Shown piece after piece: positions 35,972 to 43,380 of a stretch of 64,000 nucleotides of DNA. Positions within the stretch are counted from its first letter, which is position 1. The number at the start of each line of letters is the position of its first letter. The notes under the pieces were generated by a model. It had not been told where the DNA came from, searched no databases, and saw only the letters and a list, made by a program, of their open reading frames with translations. The DNA is from Dyella sp. RRB7. Its GTDB lineage: Bacteria; Pseudomonadota; Gammaproteobacteria; Xanthomonadales; Rhodanobacteraceae. The DNA lies in the NCBI RefSeq assembly GCF_022761115.1, contig NZ_JAKWJS010000007.1, positions 1 to 64,000 of the forward strand, in the 5' to 3' direction. The position numbers and the translations under genes were made by a program.

Positions 35972-37402
35972 TTACCGCGGTGCCTGATGTAGCGCAGCGA
36001 CCGCCTGGGCGACGACGTCGCCGATGCCGGTACCACCGTTGACGCTGATGCCAAGGCGAACAACCACCAGCCGCTCGGACGGTACGATGATGATGTACTG
36101 ACCGAACGCACCGCGGGCATAGAACATGTCTCTCGGCAATTGCGGCAGGCCCCACGGCGCATCCCAGACAGGTATGGCGCCCTCGTTCACCAGGTTGGTC
36201 CAGAAGCCCGCGCCATAGCCGGTCTTCAGGGTTTGGGAATGGCTGTAGGCGACCCATCCCTCGGGAAGCATGCGCTGGCCGTTGGCCACGCCATCATCGA
36301 GATAGAGCTGTCCGAACCGGGCGAAATCCCGCGCGGAGGCATAGACGTGGCTTGAGCCGACCGGCGTTCCGGCCAGATCGGTTTCCATGAGGGTGTGGTG
36401 CATTCCAAGCGGCGCGAATAGCTGGTCGCGCATGAAACGCTCTGAAGCCACGGCGTCGGTGGCGCCCGCCGCATCCATGGCGATGCGGGCAAGCAGTACA
36501 TAGCTGAGATTGCTATAGGCCCATGCGGTGCCCGGGGAATGAACGAGCGGTATCGTGGTCGCGTAACGCGCCATGTCGTTCTTCAGGAAGAACATGCGCG
36601 ACATCGGGTTGAGGGGCCCATTGGTTTCATCGAACGGCAGTCCGCTGTCCATGCGCAGCAGTTGATCGATGGTGATGGCATGGCGCGGATCGTTCGGCGT
36701 CTTCCATGCCGCGATCGGCGCGACCTGATCGATTCGCAGTTTGCCTTGGCGAACGAGCACGCCGATCAACGCGTTGGTGATCGACTTCGATAGCGAATGA
36801 CCCCAGATCGGCGTCTCCGGCCCGTAACCGTCGGCGTAACGCTCGGCGATGAGCTTGCCGTCGTGCAGAATAACGACCGCCTTGGTCAGCCGATGCGTGG
36901 TGGCGTCCGGTTCCGAGAAGGCGAGATCAAGGGCGCGGCGCAATGCCGGATCCTGGGGTTCCACCACGCCGGGCTCGGGAAGTGCGCCGGCATTCGCATC
37001 CGCCTGCAAACCATCCGCATCGGGCACGCTGGCATCGTCGTGCACCAACACGCATCCCAGGCCTTCCCGGTACACGGCGCGGGCGGCAAATGCGCCAAGC
37101 ACGGTGGTGCGTACTTCCCGGTTGCCAGGGTCGACGTGAAAGCGCATGGCCCAACCCAGGCTGCGCATATTGGGTAGCTGTTCTTCCCGGAAGATCCGCA
37201 CCGGATCGACATGCGAAACGAATGCCGCGCCGCAAAGCGAGCGGCTGACCGAGTTCGTGGCGACCTGGACCAGGTCGCGACCAGACAGCTTTATGAAAAC
37301 CACCAGCCCGATCGCTATCAGCGCCAGCACCGCGCAGATGACCTTGCTGACTCGCGAAATCATGCGGCTTTTTTCCAGCACGTCCTTGGTGTCCCGCCCC
37401 AT
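35972..37402 (-). CDS. SxxK serine hydrolase (class C beta-lactamase/EstB/NylB-like), membrane anchored
   Basis: The 476-aa protein has one N-terminal membrane segment (about 19-39), then a periplasmic domain. The catalytic SxxK is Ser203-Lys206 in HSLSKS and the second motif YSN is Tyr296-Asn298. The FYARGAFGQY stretch near the C terminus is typical of 6-aminohexanoate-dimer hydrolase and EstB-like esterases. It is likely an esterase or amidase rather than a resistance lactamase. The ~120 residues before the catalytic domain form an extra N-terminal region common in this subgroup. Substrate unknown. Confidence 0.87.
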   Translation of the reverse strand: MGRDTKDVLEKSRMISRVSKVICAVLALIAIGLVVFIKLSGRDLVQVATNSVSRSLCGAAFVSHVDPVRIFREEQLPNMRSLGWAMRFHVDPGNREVRTTVLGAFAARAVYREGLGCVLVHDDASVPDADGLQADANAGALPEPGVVEPQDPALRRALDLAFSEPDATTHRLTKAVVILHDGKLIAERYADGYGPETPIWGHSLSKSITNALIGVLVRQGKLRIDQVAPIAAWKTPNDPRHAITIDQLLRMDSGLPFDETNGPLNPMSRMFFLKNDMARYATTIPLVHSPGTAWAYSNLSYVLLARIAMDAAGATDAVASERFMRDQLFAPLGMHHTLMETDLAGTPVGSSHVYASARDFARFGQLYLDDGVANGQRMLPEGWVAYSHSQTLKTGYGAGFWTNLVNEGAIPVWDAPWGLPQLPRDMFYARGAFGQYIIIVPSERLVVVRLGISVNGGTGIGDVVAQAVAALHQAPR

Positions 37403-37707
37403 CGGTGATCCTCAAGCAGTCGTTGGCATGGCCCGCACTCTGCGTCAGAGTCGCCTGGCGCGCCAACCAGAGGTGACGAATGGCACCGGATCAGTGACGA
37501 GTTGTGGCCCCATGGGGGCCGACGGACTCACCAGCAGCGCTTCCTTCACGGCGCGGAAGATCTCGGCCAGGCTTGCCGGTTTCGGGGCGAAGGCAGACCT
37601 CTGGTCATTGGCAGCACCGACAAAGCGGCTCGCAGGTGGTGTCCAGTCTCAATCCTTGCGCGGCGATTGTTCGGGCTATCCTGATGACTCCGGAGTGGAG
37701 ACTTTCC
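37403..37707. other. Intergenic region without a supported gene
   Basis: About 300 bases divergent between the serine hydrolase and the reductase. TTGCGC (near 37657) and GGGCTATCCT (37674-37683) may mark a promoter for the reductase but the spacing is short (about 15). Open frames crossing it lack start signals. Confidence 0.35.
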
Positions 37708-38238
37708 ATGGCCAAGCTTGTCTTCGGATTGAACCAGTCTCTGGATGGCTACGTCGATCACTTGGCGTTCGCGCCTGATCCGTCGCTCTTTCGCCACTTC
37801 ATAGAGCAAGTGCGCGACCTGGCGGGCAGTGTGTACGGTCGCCGCATGTACGAGGTCATGCGTTATTGGGACGAAGACTCTCCTGAGTGGGGCGCGGAGG
37901 AACGCGACTTCGCGGCGGCGTGGCGGAGCCAGCCGAAATGGGTCGTATCGCACTCGCTGAAGTCAGTCGGCCCGAATGCCACCCTTGTCGCCGATGACAT
38001 CGAGGCGGTAATACGGGGGCTGAAGGCCGAGCTCACTGGAGAGATCGAAGTCGCCGGACCAGAGCTGGCGGGAAGCCTGACCGATCTCGGTCTCATCGAT
38101 GAGTATCGTCTCTATCTGCACCCCGTTGTGCTTGGCCACGGCAAGCCATTCTTCGCCGGGCCTCGGCCACCGCTTCGCCTTGTGGCCAGCGATTTAATCG
38201 GCGAGGGCGTGATTAGGTTGACGTACGTTCCCGCTTGA
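37708..38238 (+). CDS. RibD C-terminal domain / dihydrofolate reductase-like protein
   Basis: The 176-aa protein is of the stand-alone RibD-C (DHFR-like) family. It begins MAKLVFGLNQSLDGYVDH, contains GRRMYEVMRYW, and ends with EYRLYLHPVVLGHGKPFF, all family hallmarks. Such proteins bind NADPH and probably reduce an unknown pterin or flavin-like compound; YyaP/YwjB are relatives. GGAG lies about 7-8 bases upstream of ATG 37708; ATG 37684 is an alternative. It borders the cassette-like array, whose first repeat starts 43 bases after its stop. Confidence 0.88.
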   Translation: MAKLVFGLNQSLDGYVDHLAFAPDPSLFRHFIEQVRDLAGSVYGRRMYEVMRYWDEDSPEWGAEERDFAAAWRSQPKWVVSHSLKSVGPNATLVADDIEAVIRGLKAELTGEIEVAGPELAGSLTDLGLIDEYRLYLHPVVLGHGKPFFAGPRPPLRLVASDLIGEGVIRLTYVPA

Positions 38239-38280
38239 TTGCGTGATGGGCTCGACGGATGACGCCGACGCATCGACGCA

Positions 38281-38388
38281 TAAGGTCCGGATTGGATTGT
38301 GGATTCAGGCTGTCGTTGCAACACAAAAGGCTGAGCGAGCAGCAGAGTGTTGCAACGGCAGGCTGAATCCTCAGTCGGAAGCGGACAC
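38281..38388 (-). repeat. Cassette repeat 6, split by a 24-bp-arm palindrome
   Basis: The two halves of the array repeat, AAGGTCCG (38282-38289) and TCGGAAGCGGACAC (38375-38388), are separated by 85 bases. These contain an inverted repeat of 38301-38324 with 38347-38370 (22 of 24 pairs) around a 22-base loop. Both arms contain GTTGCAAC. In the other five copies the halves are adjacent. It is the last repeat in the coding direction of the array. Confidence 0.65.
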
Positions 38389-38396
38389 AATCACTG

Positions 38397-38624
38397 CTAG
38401 CCGTGGAAAAGGATGGCCAGAAGTACCAGTCCCGCAAGAAGAGTCGCCGCCTGGGAGGTAAATAAGGTCCAACCAATGACGGGCCGCTCCCTGCAGAGAC
38501 GCTTATTGATGGCTATCGCTCCCATATCGGCGCCCCAGAGCTTTCTGAAACGAAAAACCACCGAGTTGCTATAGCTACCCGTAACCGCGATTAGAACGAG
38601 CACCACCATACGAACTGCGTGCAT
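38397..38624 (-). CDS. Array gene A: small membrane protein
   Basis: The 75-aa protein has two hydrophobic segments (about 3-20 and 50-72) with a basic loop (FRFRKLWG, NKRLCRERP) between them. I take ATG 38624, with GGAG about 6 bases upstream; a GTG at 38669 would add 15 residues and run into the preceding repeat. No family is recognised. Base and codon use are AT-richer than in the flanking genes. It is followed directly by the split repeat and preceded by repeat 1. Confidence 0.6.
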   Translation of the reverse strand: MHAVRMVVLVLIAVTGSYSNSVVFRFRKLWGADMGAIAINKRLCRERPVIGWTLFTSQAATLLAGLVLLAILFHG

Positions 38625-38678
38625 ACCCACTCCGATTGAAATTGGCGATACCTGCTGGCGTTGCTTCACGCTTCAGTC

Positions 38679-38705
38679 GTCCGCTCCGGGTCGGAAGCAG
38701 ACATT
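38679..38705 (-). repeat. Cassette repeat 1
   Basis: GTCCGCTCCGGGTCGGAAGCAGACATT on the plus strand; inverted GTCCGCT/AGCAGAC arms. It sits inside a wider hairpin, TTCAGTCG (38672-38679) with CGACTGAA (38712-38719). It starts 18 bases after the stop codon of gene B. Confidence 0.75.
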
Positions 38706-38723
38706 TGCTGCCGACTGAAACGG

Positions 38724-39065
38724 CTAGCTTTCGGTCTTCGTACGACGGGTCGGCACTATCAAATCAACTATCGGCTCAAGGACTATTTCCGGGAAAGTCT
38801 CGGCAATTGCCTCTCGCATAAGCTCCCCGGCCTCCGTATCGAGCGTATCCACCAAGAACGCGCTCTCCCGGGAGGCTTCATTCGGCCACTGAGCGTAGCT
38901 GTACCAGATATCGTCCGGACCTCGGTGCAGCCTTGAACCAAGCGAACCGTATCGATACAGATAGAGCTCGGAGATACGCGTCCAGGCCTCGATGAACTGA
39001 GCTTCCATTCCTGGATGCAATCGCCACCGATAAATTGCAGCAAAGCCAGCGAGGGATTCTTTCAT
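38724..39065 (-). CDS. Array gene B: antibiotic biosynthesis monooxygenase-like (ABM) domain protein
   Basis: The 113-aa protein looks like a dimeric alpha+beta barrel of the ABM type: FAAIYRWRLHPGMEAQFIEAWTR, SRLHRGPDDIWYSYAQWPNEASRESAF, as in many small putative monooxygenases or quinol-like oxidases. The ATG at 39065 has AAGGGA about 9 bases upstream; ATG 39074 has it too close. No signal peptide. Codon use is AT-richer than the genome. It is bounded by repeat 2 upstream and repeat 1 after its stop. Confidence 0.65.
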   Translation of the reverse strand: MKESLAGFAAIYRWRLHPGMEAQFIEAWTRISELYLYRYGSLGSRLHRGPDDIWYSYAQWPNEASRESAFLVDTLDTEAGELMREAIAETFPEIVLEPIVDLIVPTRRTKTES

Positions 39066-39087
39066 TGGCCGCATTCCCTTTCATTGC

Positions 39088-39119
39088 TTAGGTCCGCTCC
39101 GGGTCGGTAGCGGACCTTA
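39088..39119 (-). repeat. Cassette repeat 2
   Basis: TTAGGTCCGCT-CCGGGTCGGT-AGCGGACCTTA (plus strand), the most symmetrical copy, with one mismatch in 11-bp arms. It begins 2 bases after the stop codon of gene C. Confidence 0.8.
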
Positions 39120-39121
39120 CG

Positions 39122-39610
39122 TTACCAAACGATTAGAGAGCCCATGGGCCATCTTCCGTCCCAGCCACATGGAAACTTCCCAGCCTCGTACACACGAAGA
39201 AGATGCAGAAAGAAGCTCGGGCGCCCTTGGCAGTCTCCGTACTCGTATTCCATGATTGCGAACAGAATGTCCCAGCTTACGGAATCAACAAAGCCTCGCG
39301 GGAATCCCCTCGATTCCGCAAAGCTTGCCCATTTTCCGCCAGCCAGAACCGAAACCGCGCTGGCCTTGGCTTCTCGGGCAACGTCATTCCAACCGTGATA
39401 CCTGTCGCAATAGTTCCCGTGAAGAAAGCCCGTGAGGCGGTTACTTGCCGCCAATTGGATGTCTTGCCAGGTCTCCAATGGACACTGCGCTAGCGCTTGC
39501 TGCCAATCTGGGGTTTGAACAACCTGGAAAGGGATGTCCACGACGGCCGAGCCTCCGACTTGGCCAAACCAGTTGATAGCATCAAGACGTTCCTTCAGCC
39601 CCTGATCCAT
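39122..39610 (-). CDS. Array gene C: hypothetical protein, 162 aa
   Basis: The 162-aa soluble protein has no recognised domain. It is rich in Trp and aromatic residues, and its C terminus (FFLHLLRVYEAGKFPCGWDGRWPMGSLIVW) has the look of small hypothetical or immunity-like proteins that end in CGWxGxWPxGxL. GAGGAC is about 7 bases before the ATG. Base use is AT-richer than the flanks. The gene is framed by repeat 3 upstream and repeat 2 directly after its stop, which is the unit structure of the array. Confidence 0.7.
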   Translation of the reverse strand: MDQGLKERLDAINWFGQVGGSAVVDIPFQVVQTPDWQQALAQCPLETWQDIQLAASNRLTGFLHGNYCDRYHGWNDVAREAKASAVSVLAGGKWASFAESRGFPRGFVDSVSWDILFAIMEYEYGDCQGRPSFFLHLLRVYEAGKFPCGWDGRWPMGSLIVW

Positions 39611-39652
39611 GTCCCGTCCTCAATGCTTCGCCAACCATGATGTTCGCGTCGA

Positions 39653-39684
39653 TTTGGTCCGCTACGGGTCGCAAGCGGACGCTT
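39653..39684 (-). repeat. Cassette repeat 3
   Basis: TTTGGTCCGCT-ACGGGTCGCA-AGCGGACGCTT on the plus strand, GTCCGCT/AGCGGAC arms perfect. It begins 8 bases after the stop of gene D. Confidence 0.78.
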
Positions 39685-39692
39685 GCCTTCTG

Positions 39693-40241
39693 TTAACCGC
39701 CCAACGCTCCCAGCTCTTCAGCCCACATCGATCCCTCGGCGAGTGCTTGAGGATCACGCGCCTCCAAGAGCCTCCGTAGCGCGACCGTCGACTCCGGGGT
39801 TACGGCTCCATCCAGAAAGCCATCTGGCCCACCGGCTGCCAGTGCAGCTTCGACCAGCTGCCGATAGCACAGAAGAACTTCGGACATCGTCCAAACGTCC
39901 CTGTTGATGTAGCAAGGACGGAATCCAGCATCATGGTTCAAGTAGTAGACCGCACCCGCCGGGCTAACGGCGATCGAATCCCCCGAGCCATTTGAGCCAA
40001 TGACGTAATAGCAGAGGAGATCGGCGTCATCCAATCGCCAGATTTGAGCGACAGTAGGGAGCACTCCGTTCTTTGGCGGGGTGAAATCAAGGAAGGGGGC
40101 AGCGGATGCGGGAAGACCGACCTCACCTAGAAAAGCCTTTGCCTCAGAGGGAACAGGGAGACCCTCAAAGACCGCCGAAGAGAAGATCACCAACTTTTCC
40201 CCGGCTTCTCTCCAGGCATCCATAAGTTGATACGGCTCCAT
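39693..40241 (-). CDS. Array gene D: SUKH-4-like (SMI1/KNR4) immunity protein
   Basis: The 182-aa protein resembles the SUKH-4 branch of the SMI1/KNR4 superfamily: GLPVPSEAKAFLGEVGLPASAAPFLDF near the N terminus, YYVIGSNGSGDSIAVSPAGAVYYLNHD in the middle, and a C-terminal helix with MSEVLLCYRQLVEAAL. SUKH proteins are often immunity proteins against contact-dependent nuclease toxins. No toxin gene is in the array. I take ATG 40241 (AAGGGG about 8 bases upstream); in-frame starts at 40259 and 40274 are possible. It is framed by repeats 4 and 3. Confidence 0.65.
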   Translation of the reverse strand: MEPYQLMDAWREAGEKLVIFSSAVFEGLPVPSEAKAFLGEVGLPASAAPFLDFTPPKNGVLPTVAQIWRLDDADLLCYYVIGSNGSGDSIAVSPAGAVYYLNHDAGFRPCYINRDVWTMSEVLLCYRQLVEAALAAGGPDGFLDGAVTPESTVALRRLLEARDPQALAEGSMWAEELGALGG

Positions 40242-40289
40242 CCCCCTCACCCCTTGCATCCAGTTGCGTAGCAAAGTGCCACGTTCGCC

Positions 40290-40320
40290 TTAGGTGCGCT
40301 ATGGGTCGGAAGCAGACATT
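40290..40320 (-). repeat. Cassette repeat 4
   Basis: TTAGGTGCGCTATGGGTCGGAAGCAGACATT on the plus strand. One arm has a change (GTGCGCT), so the hairpin is weaker. It begins 8 bases after the stop of gene E. Confidence 0.75.
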
Positions 40321-40328
40321 TCCCTTCA

Positions 40329-40619
40329 TCACGTCACGGCAAGCAATATCCCGATCGCTACGCCGAGGGCGGCCAGTACTTGCCACCACCAAGCGCGCGC
40401 CCAGCAACGAACCGCAGCGATACCTGGCAATAGCATCGAAAGAAACATCACGGCGACCACTGGAACAACTAAAGGAAGCCACTCGCCGTGTGTCTGATCG
40501 GTGTCTGCCGGCAAAAATAGCTCCTTGGTCGAGCGCACCAACACCCAAAGAAGTGGAGCTGCCGCAACGAACTCTATCCACCCTAGGAACCTTAAGACTC
40601 CGCGCAAGCGCCACACCAT
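40329..40619 (-). CDS. Array gene E: small membrane protein
   Basis: The 96-aa protein has about three hydrophobic segments (about 8-27, 46-66, 76-95), separated by short charged loops (RSTKELFLPADTDQTHGEW). AGGAG lies about 7 bases before the ATG, so translation is well supported. No family is recognised. Base use is AT-richer than the flanks. It is framed by repeats 5 and 4. Confidence 0.65.
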   Translation of the reverse strand: MVWRLRGVLRFLGWIEFVAAAPLLWVLVRSTKELFLPADTDQTHGEWLPLVVPVVAVMFLSMLLPGIAAVRCWARAWWWQVLAALGVAIGILLAVT

Positions 40620-40654
40620 TCTTTAGCTCCTAGGTCGTTAGCAACAAGCACTTC

Positions 40655-40680
40655 TAAGGTCCGCTACGGGTCGGAAGCAG
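40655..40680 (-). repeat. Cassette repeat 5
   Basis: TAAGGTCCGCTACGGGTCGGAAGCAG on the plus strand, slightly truncated at its 3' side relative to other copies. It follows the decayed reading frame at 40681-40868. Confidence 0.72.
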
Positions 40681-40868
40681 CCCTCTCCATGCTACCCCCG
40701 ACACCGCAACGGGCATCGAGCCGCCAGTCTTCCGCCGGCCAGAGTATCGCCTGCGCAACCATCACATGTTCACCGTAGAAGGTTGCCGCTGGAGAGCCGG
40801 TACCCGAGATCCAGCGCCAGGAAAACGCGGAGGCAGAACTCAGCATCGTCCTTGCCCCACAGCAGGTA
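40681..40868 (-). pseudogene. Decayed coding remnant before repeat 5
   Basis: After the methyltransferase stop the minus strand holds protein-like fragments in two frames: WGKDDAEFCLRVFLALDLGYR in one and FYGEHVMVAQAILWPAEDW in another, joined by a likely frameshift and without a start codon. Because repeat 5 follows, this may be the dead remains of a sixth array gene. Parent family not recognised; the evidence is only compositional. Confidence 0.3.
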
Positions 40869-41711
40869 CTAACGCCGTGTCGCCAGCACGCCATCCAGCG
40901 CCAGTTGTGCCTTGAAGCCTGCCTTTTCCAGGCGCTTGGCCACTTCGCGCGGGACGTCGCGGTCGCTGGTGAGCTTGTTGGGGCTGCCGGTGTAATGGAA
41001 CATGCGGCCGCCACGGCGAAGCACGCGCGCCAGCTGGTCATAGAACGCCTGCGAGTACAGCTCGCCGGCGATGCCGAAACGTGGTGGGTCGTGCAGCAGC
41101 GCGTCGACCGAGGCATCGGCGACTTCCGTGATTGCCTGTGACACGTCGGCATGGGTGAGCTGCAGGCGATCGCCGCTGGCGGGCGCGTCGGGATCGGGCG
41201 ACCACGGGTTGAGCGTGCGCAACCACAACACGTCCGGGTTCTTCTCGAACGAGTGGATGCGTGCCACGCCGGCCTCCAGGCAGCAGGCCGCGAAATAGCC
41301 CAGCCCGCCGCAGGTATCCAGCAACACCTTGCCGCGCGGCTCCACCAGCGCCACCTTGCGGCGCGCATCCTCGAACGGTGATGCCTTGGCCGTGGGCAAC
41401 ATCTTGATGCCGTCGATCTCGAAGGTGGGCGCGCCCCACTCGGTGGGCACCAGCTTGATCAGCGAGCCGGAGAAGCGCGATGCCGGCGCAAACTCATCGC
41501 CATCCCAGTAATAGATGGTGCGGTCTTTCAGCTTGTGCGGATACGGATAGCGCTCGCCCTTCCAATGCCAGTCGTCCGCCTGCAACGAGGCGCTGCCGCT
41601 TGAACGCTCCAGATCCAGCGAGCCAGTCCATGCGGTAGCGCCGCCCTGGTGCGCGGCCAGTAGCGCCTCTGCGACCGGGCGTGTGAGCAGGGGGCCGGAA
41701 TAATGCGACAC
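40869..41711 (-). CDS. Class I SAM-dependent methyltransferase
   Basis: The 280-aa protein has a Rossmann methyltransferase core with motif I LLDTCGGLGYFAACC, acidic motif FEKN, and a DPPRFG motif IV (about 208-213), which resembles RNA or spermidine-synthase-like methyltransferases. The N-terminal ~110 residues form a separate beta-rich part (WTGSLDLERSS, YYWDGDEFAP). The start is a GTG with GGAG about 10 bases upstream. It marks the right edge of the AT-rich array and lies 62 bases from ubiA, with which it may be cotranscribed. Substrate unknown. Confidence 0.82.
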   Translation of the reverse strand: MSHYSGPLLTRPVAEALLAAHQGGATAWTGSLDLERSSGSASLQADDWHWKGERYPYPHKLKDRTIYYWDGDEFAPASRFSGSLIKLVPTEWGAPTFEIDGIKMLPTAKASPFEDARRKVALVEPRGKVLLDTCGGLGYFAACCLEAGVARIHSFEKNPDVLWLRTLNPWSPDPDAPASGDRLQLTHADVSQAITEVADASVDALLHDPPRFGIAGELYSQAFYDQLARVLRRGGRMFHYTGSPNKLTSDRDVPREVAKRLEKAGFKAQLALDGVLATRR

Positions 41712-41773
41712 GGCGGATCATCTCCAGGAATGGCGGGCGAGAACGAGTGTGAGGATGATCCGGCCGTGAGGGC

Positions 41774-42799
41774 TCAGCGCATCGCCAGGGCCAGCACGAT
41801 GCCGATCCACAGCGCCATGCCCAGCCAGTTGTTGTTGCGGAAGGCCCACAGGCAGGCATCGCGGGCACGCGCGCGCATGCGCCACAGCTGCCAGCCGAAC
41901 AGGCCGGCGGCCACCAGCAGGCTCAGCCAGTAGGGCCAGCCGAGCGCGCTGCGCTGGCCTACGAACAACATGGCCAGCAGGAAGGTGGCCATGAGAATGC
42001 CGATGATCGGCAGGTCCGCATCGCCGAACAGGATGGCGGTGGACTTGGCGCCGGCCTTGAGATCGTCGTCGCGGTCCACCATGGCGTATTCGGTGTCGTA
42101 GACCACCGACCACAGGATATTGGCGATAAACAGCAGCCAGCCCACCGGCGGCACGCTATGGGATACGGCGGCGAACGCCATCGGAATCGACCAGCCGAAC
42201 GCCGCGCCAAGTACCACCTGCGGCAGGTTCGTGTAGCGCTTGGTGAACGGGTAGATCGCCGCCAGCGCGGCGCCGCCGAAGGACAGCCAGATGGTCAGCT
42301 TGTTGGTGAACAGCACCAGCACGAACGAAAACACCAGCAGGCTGGCGAATACGATCAGCGCCTCGCGCGGGCTCACGCGCCCGGCCGCAATGGGGCGGCC
42401 GGCGGTGCGTGCCACCTGCGGGTCGAGCTTGCGGTCGGCGTAGTCGTTGATGGCGCAGCCGGCGGCGCGCATCGAGAACACGCCCAGCGTAAAGATCACC
42501 AGCAGCTTTACCGGCGGGAAATCCCCCGCGGCCAGCCACAGCGCCCACCAGGTGGGCCACAACAGCAGCAGGGCGCCAATGGGGCGATCCATGCGCGTCA
42601 GCACGAGATAATCGCGCACCTTGCCGCGATAAGGCGCCGGCAGCCTCTGCAGCAGCCAGTCGAGCACGCGCGTGGCACGGGTGGAACTGTCCGCCGGCTG
42701 GGCGGCGGCGGGCGATTTGGCCGGACCGGCCGGCCGCGGGCGTGCCGCCGTGGCCGGGGACAGGGTGCGCCTCTGGCGCTTGCGGGAGGAAGGAGCCAT
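41774..42799 (-). CDS. ubiA: 4-hydroxybenzoate polyprenyltransferase
   Basis: UbiA joins the polyprenyl chain to 4-hydroxybenzoate in the membrane, the second step of ubiquinone synthesis. The 341-aa protein has the two Asp-rich Mg/diphosphate motifs, NDYADRKLD and DTEYAMVDRDDD, and about eight membrane segments. It carries a basic, Pro/Ala-rich N-terminal extension of about 45 residues not seen in E. coli UbiA (290 aa); a later start inside it cannot be excluded, but no better ribosome site is seen. Confidence 0.96.
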   Translation of the reverse strand: MAPSSRKRQRRTLSPATAARPRPAGPAKSPAAAQPADSSTRATRVLDWLLQRLPAPYRGKVRDYLVLTRMDRPIGALLLLWPTWWALWLAAGDFPPVKLLVIFTLGVFSMRAAGCAINDYADRKLDPQVARTAGRPIAAGRVSPREALIVFASLLVFSFVLVLFTNKLTIWLSFGGAALAAIYPFTKRYTNLPQVVLGAAFGWSIPMAFAAVSHSVPPVGWLLFIANILWSVVYDTEYAMVDRDDDLKAGAKSTAILFGDADLPIIGILMATFLLAMLFVGQRSALGWPYWLSLLVAAGLFGWQLWRMRARARDACLWAFRNNNWLGMALWIGIVLALAMR

Positions 42800-42931
42800 C
42801 GTGCGAGTTTAGCGTGGCACGCCATGGCCGGTGGCGTGACCTGGCGCCGATTTACGCTGCCGGCGCTGTCGCAGCCCGGTCATAAAGCGCCCTAAACTGG
42901 ACAACCGTTACGCCGCACGGAGAACCGAGCC

Positions 42932-43309
42932 ATGCCCAAGGCACTGAGCCATATCGCCCTGATCGTTGCCAACCCGACGCGCAGCGCGGACCTGTTGACC
43001 GGTGTATTCGACGATGCGCGCCTGTTGCACGGCGAGAACCCCACCGATTCGCATCCCGAGGCCAGCGTGCAGATAGGCGGGACGACCTTCGTGCTGGTAC
43101 GCGGCAACGGTCCGGCCATGCGCAACGGCGACCACATCGCCTTCGCCGTCAGCAAGGCCGAGCAGCTGGCCTGCGCCCGGCGCATGGACGCGCTGGCGCT
43201 GGACTACCAGATGGCGCGCAACGACACGGCGCTGTATTTCAGCGACTACGACAACCATGTGTTCGAGTTGGAGGTGGTCGAAGAGGGTGACGCGGGAGAG
43301 CTTGGATAG
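42932..43309 (+). CDS. VOC family metalloenzyme, FosX-like
   Basis: The 125-aa protein has the vicinal oxygen chelate fold with metal ligands His7 (LSHIAL), His68 (GDHIAF) and Glu112 (DNHVFELEV), and the pattern ALYFSDYDNHVFEL typical of FosX/FosA fosfomycin-inactivating enzymes. FosX uses Mn and water to open the fosfomycin epoxide. Related chromosomal VOC proteins without that activity exist, so the drug link is inference. It stands alone, divergent from ubiA. Confidence 0.75.
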   Translation: MPKALSHIALIVANPTRSADLLTGVFDDARLLHGENPTDSHPEASVQIGGTTFVLVRGNGPAMRNGDHIAFAVSKAEQLACARRMDALALDYQMARNDTALYFSDYDNHVFELEVVEEGDAGELG

Positions 43310-43323
43310 CCGACCTGGACCGT

Positions 43324-43351
43324 CGTCATCCCTGCGTTCGCAGGGATGACG
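43324..43351. repeat. Dispersed CGTCAT-type palindrome (copy 3)
   Basis: CGTCATCCCTGC-GTTC-GCAGGGATGACG, a perfect 12-bp inverted repeat between the convergent FosX-like gene and ilvA. Confidence 0.85.
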
Positions 43352-43380
43352 GAGAGGGCGGGGGAACGGAGGGAAAAACA

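Noticed and set aside
38281-40680. Interpretation as a classical chromosomal integron
   Set aside because: No integron integrase in the window, repeats only about 30 bp, and no RYYYAAC/GTTRRRY core pairs flanking them. Kept only as cassette-like.
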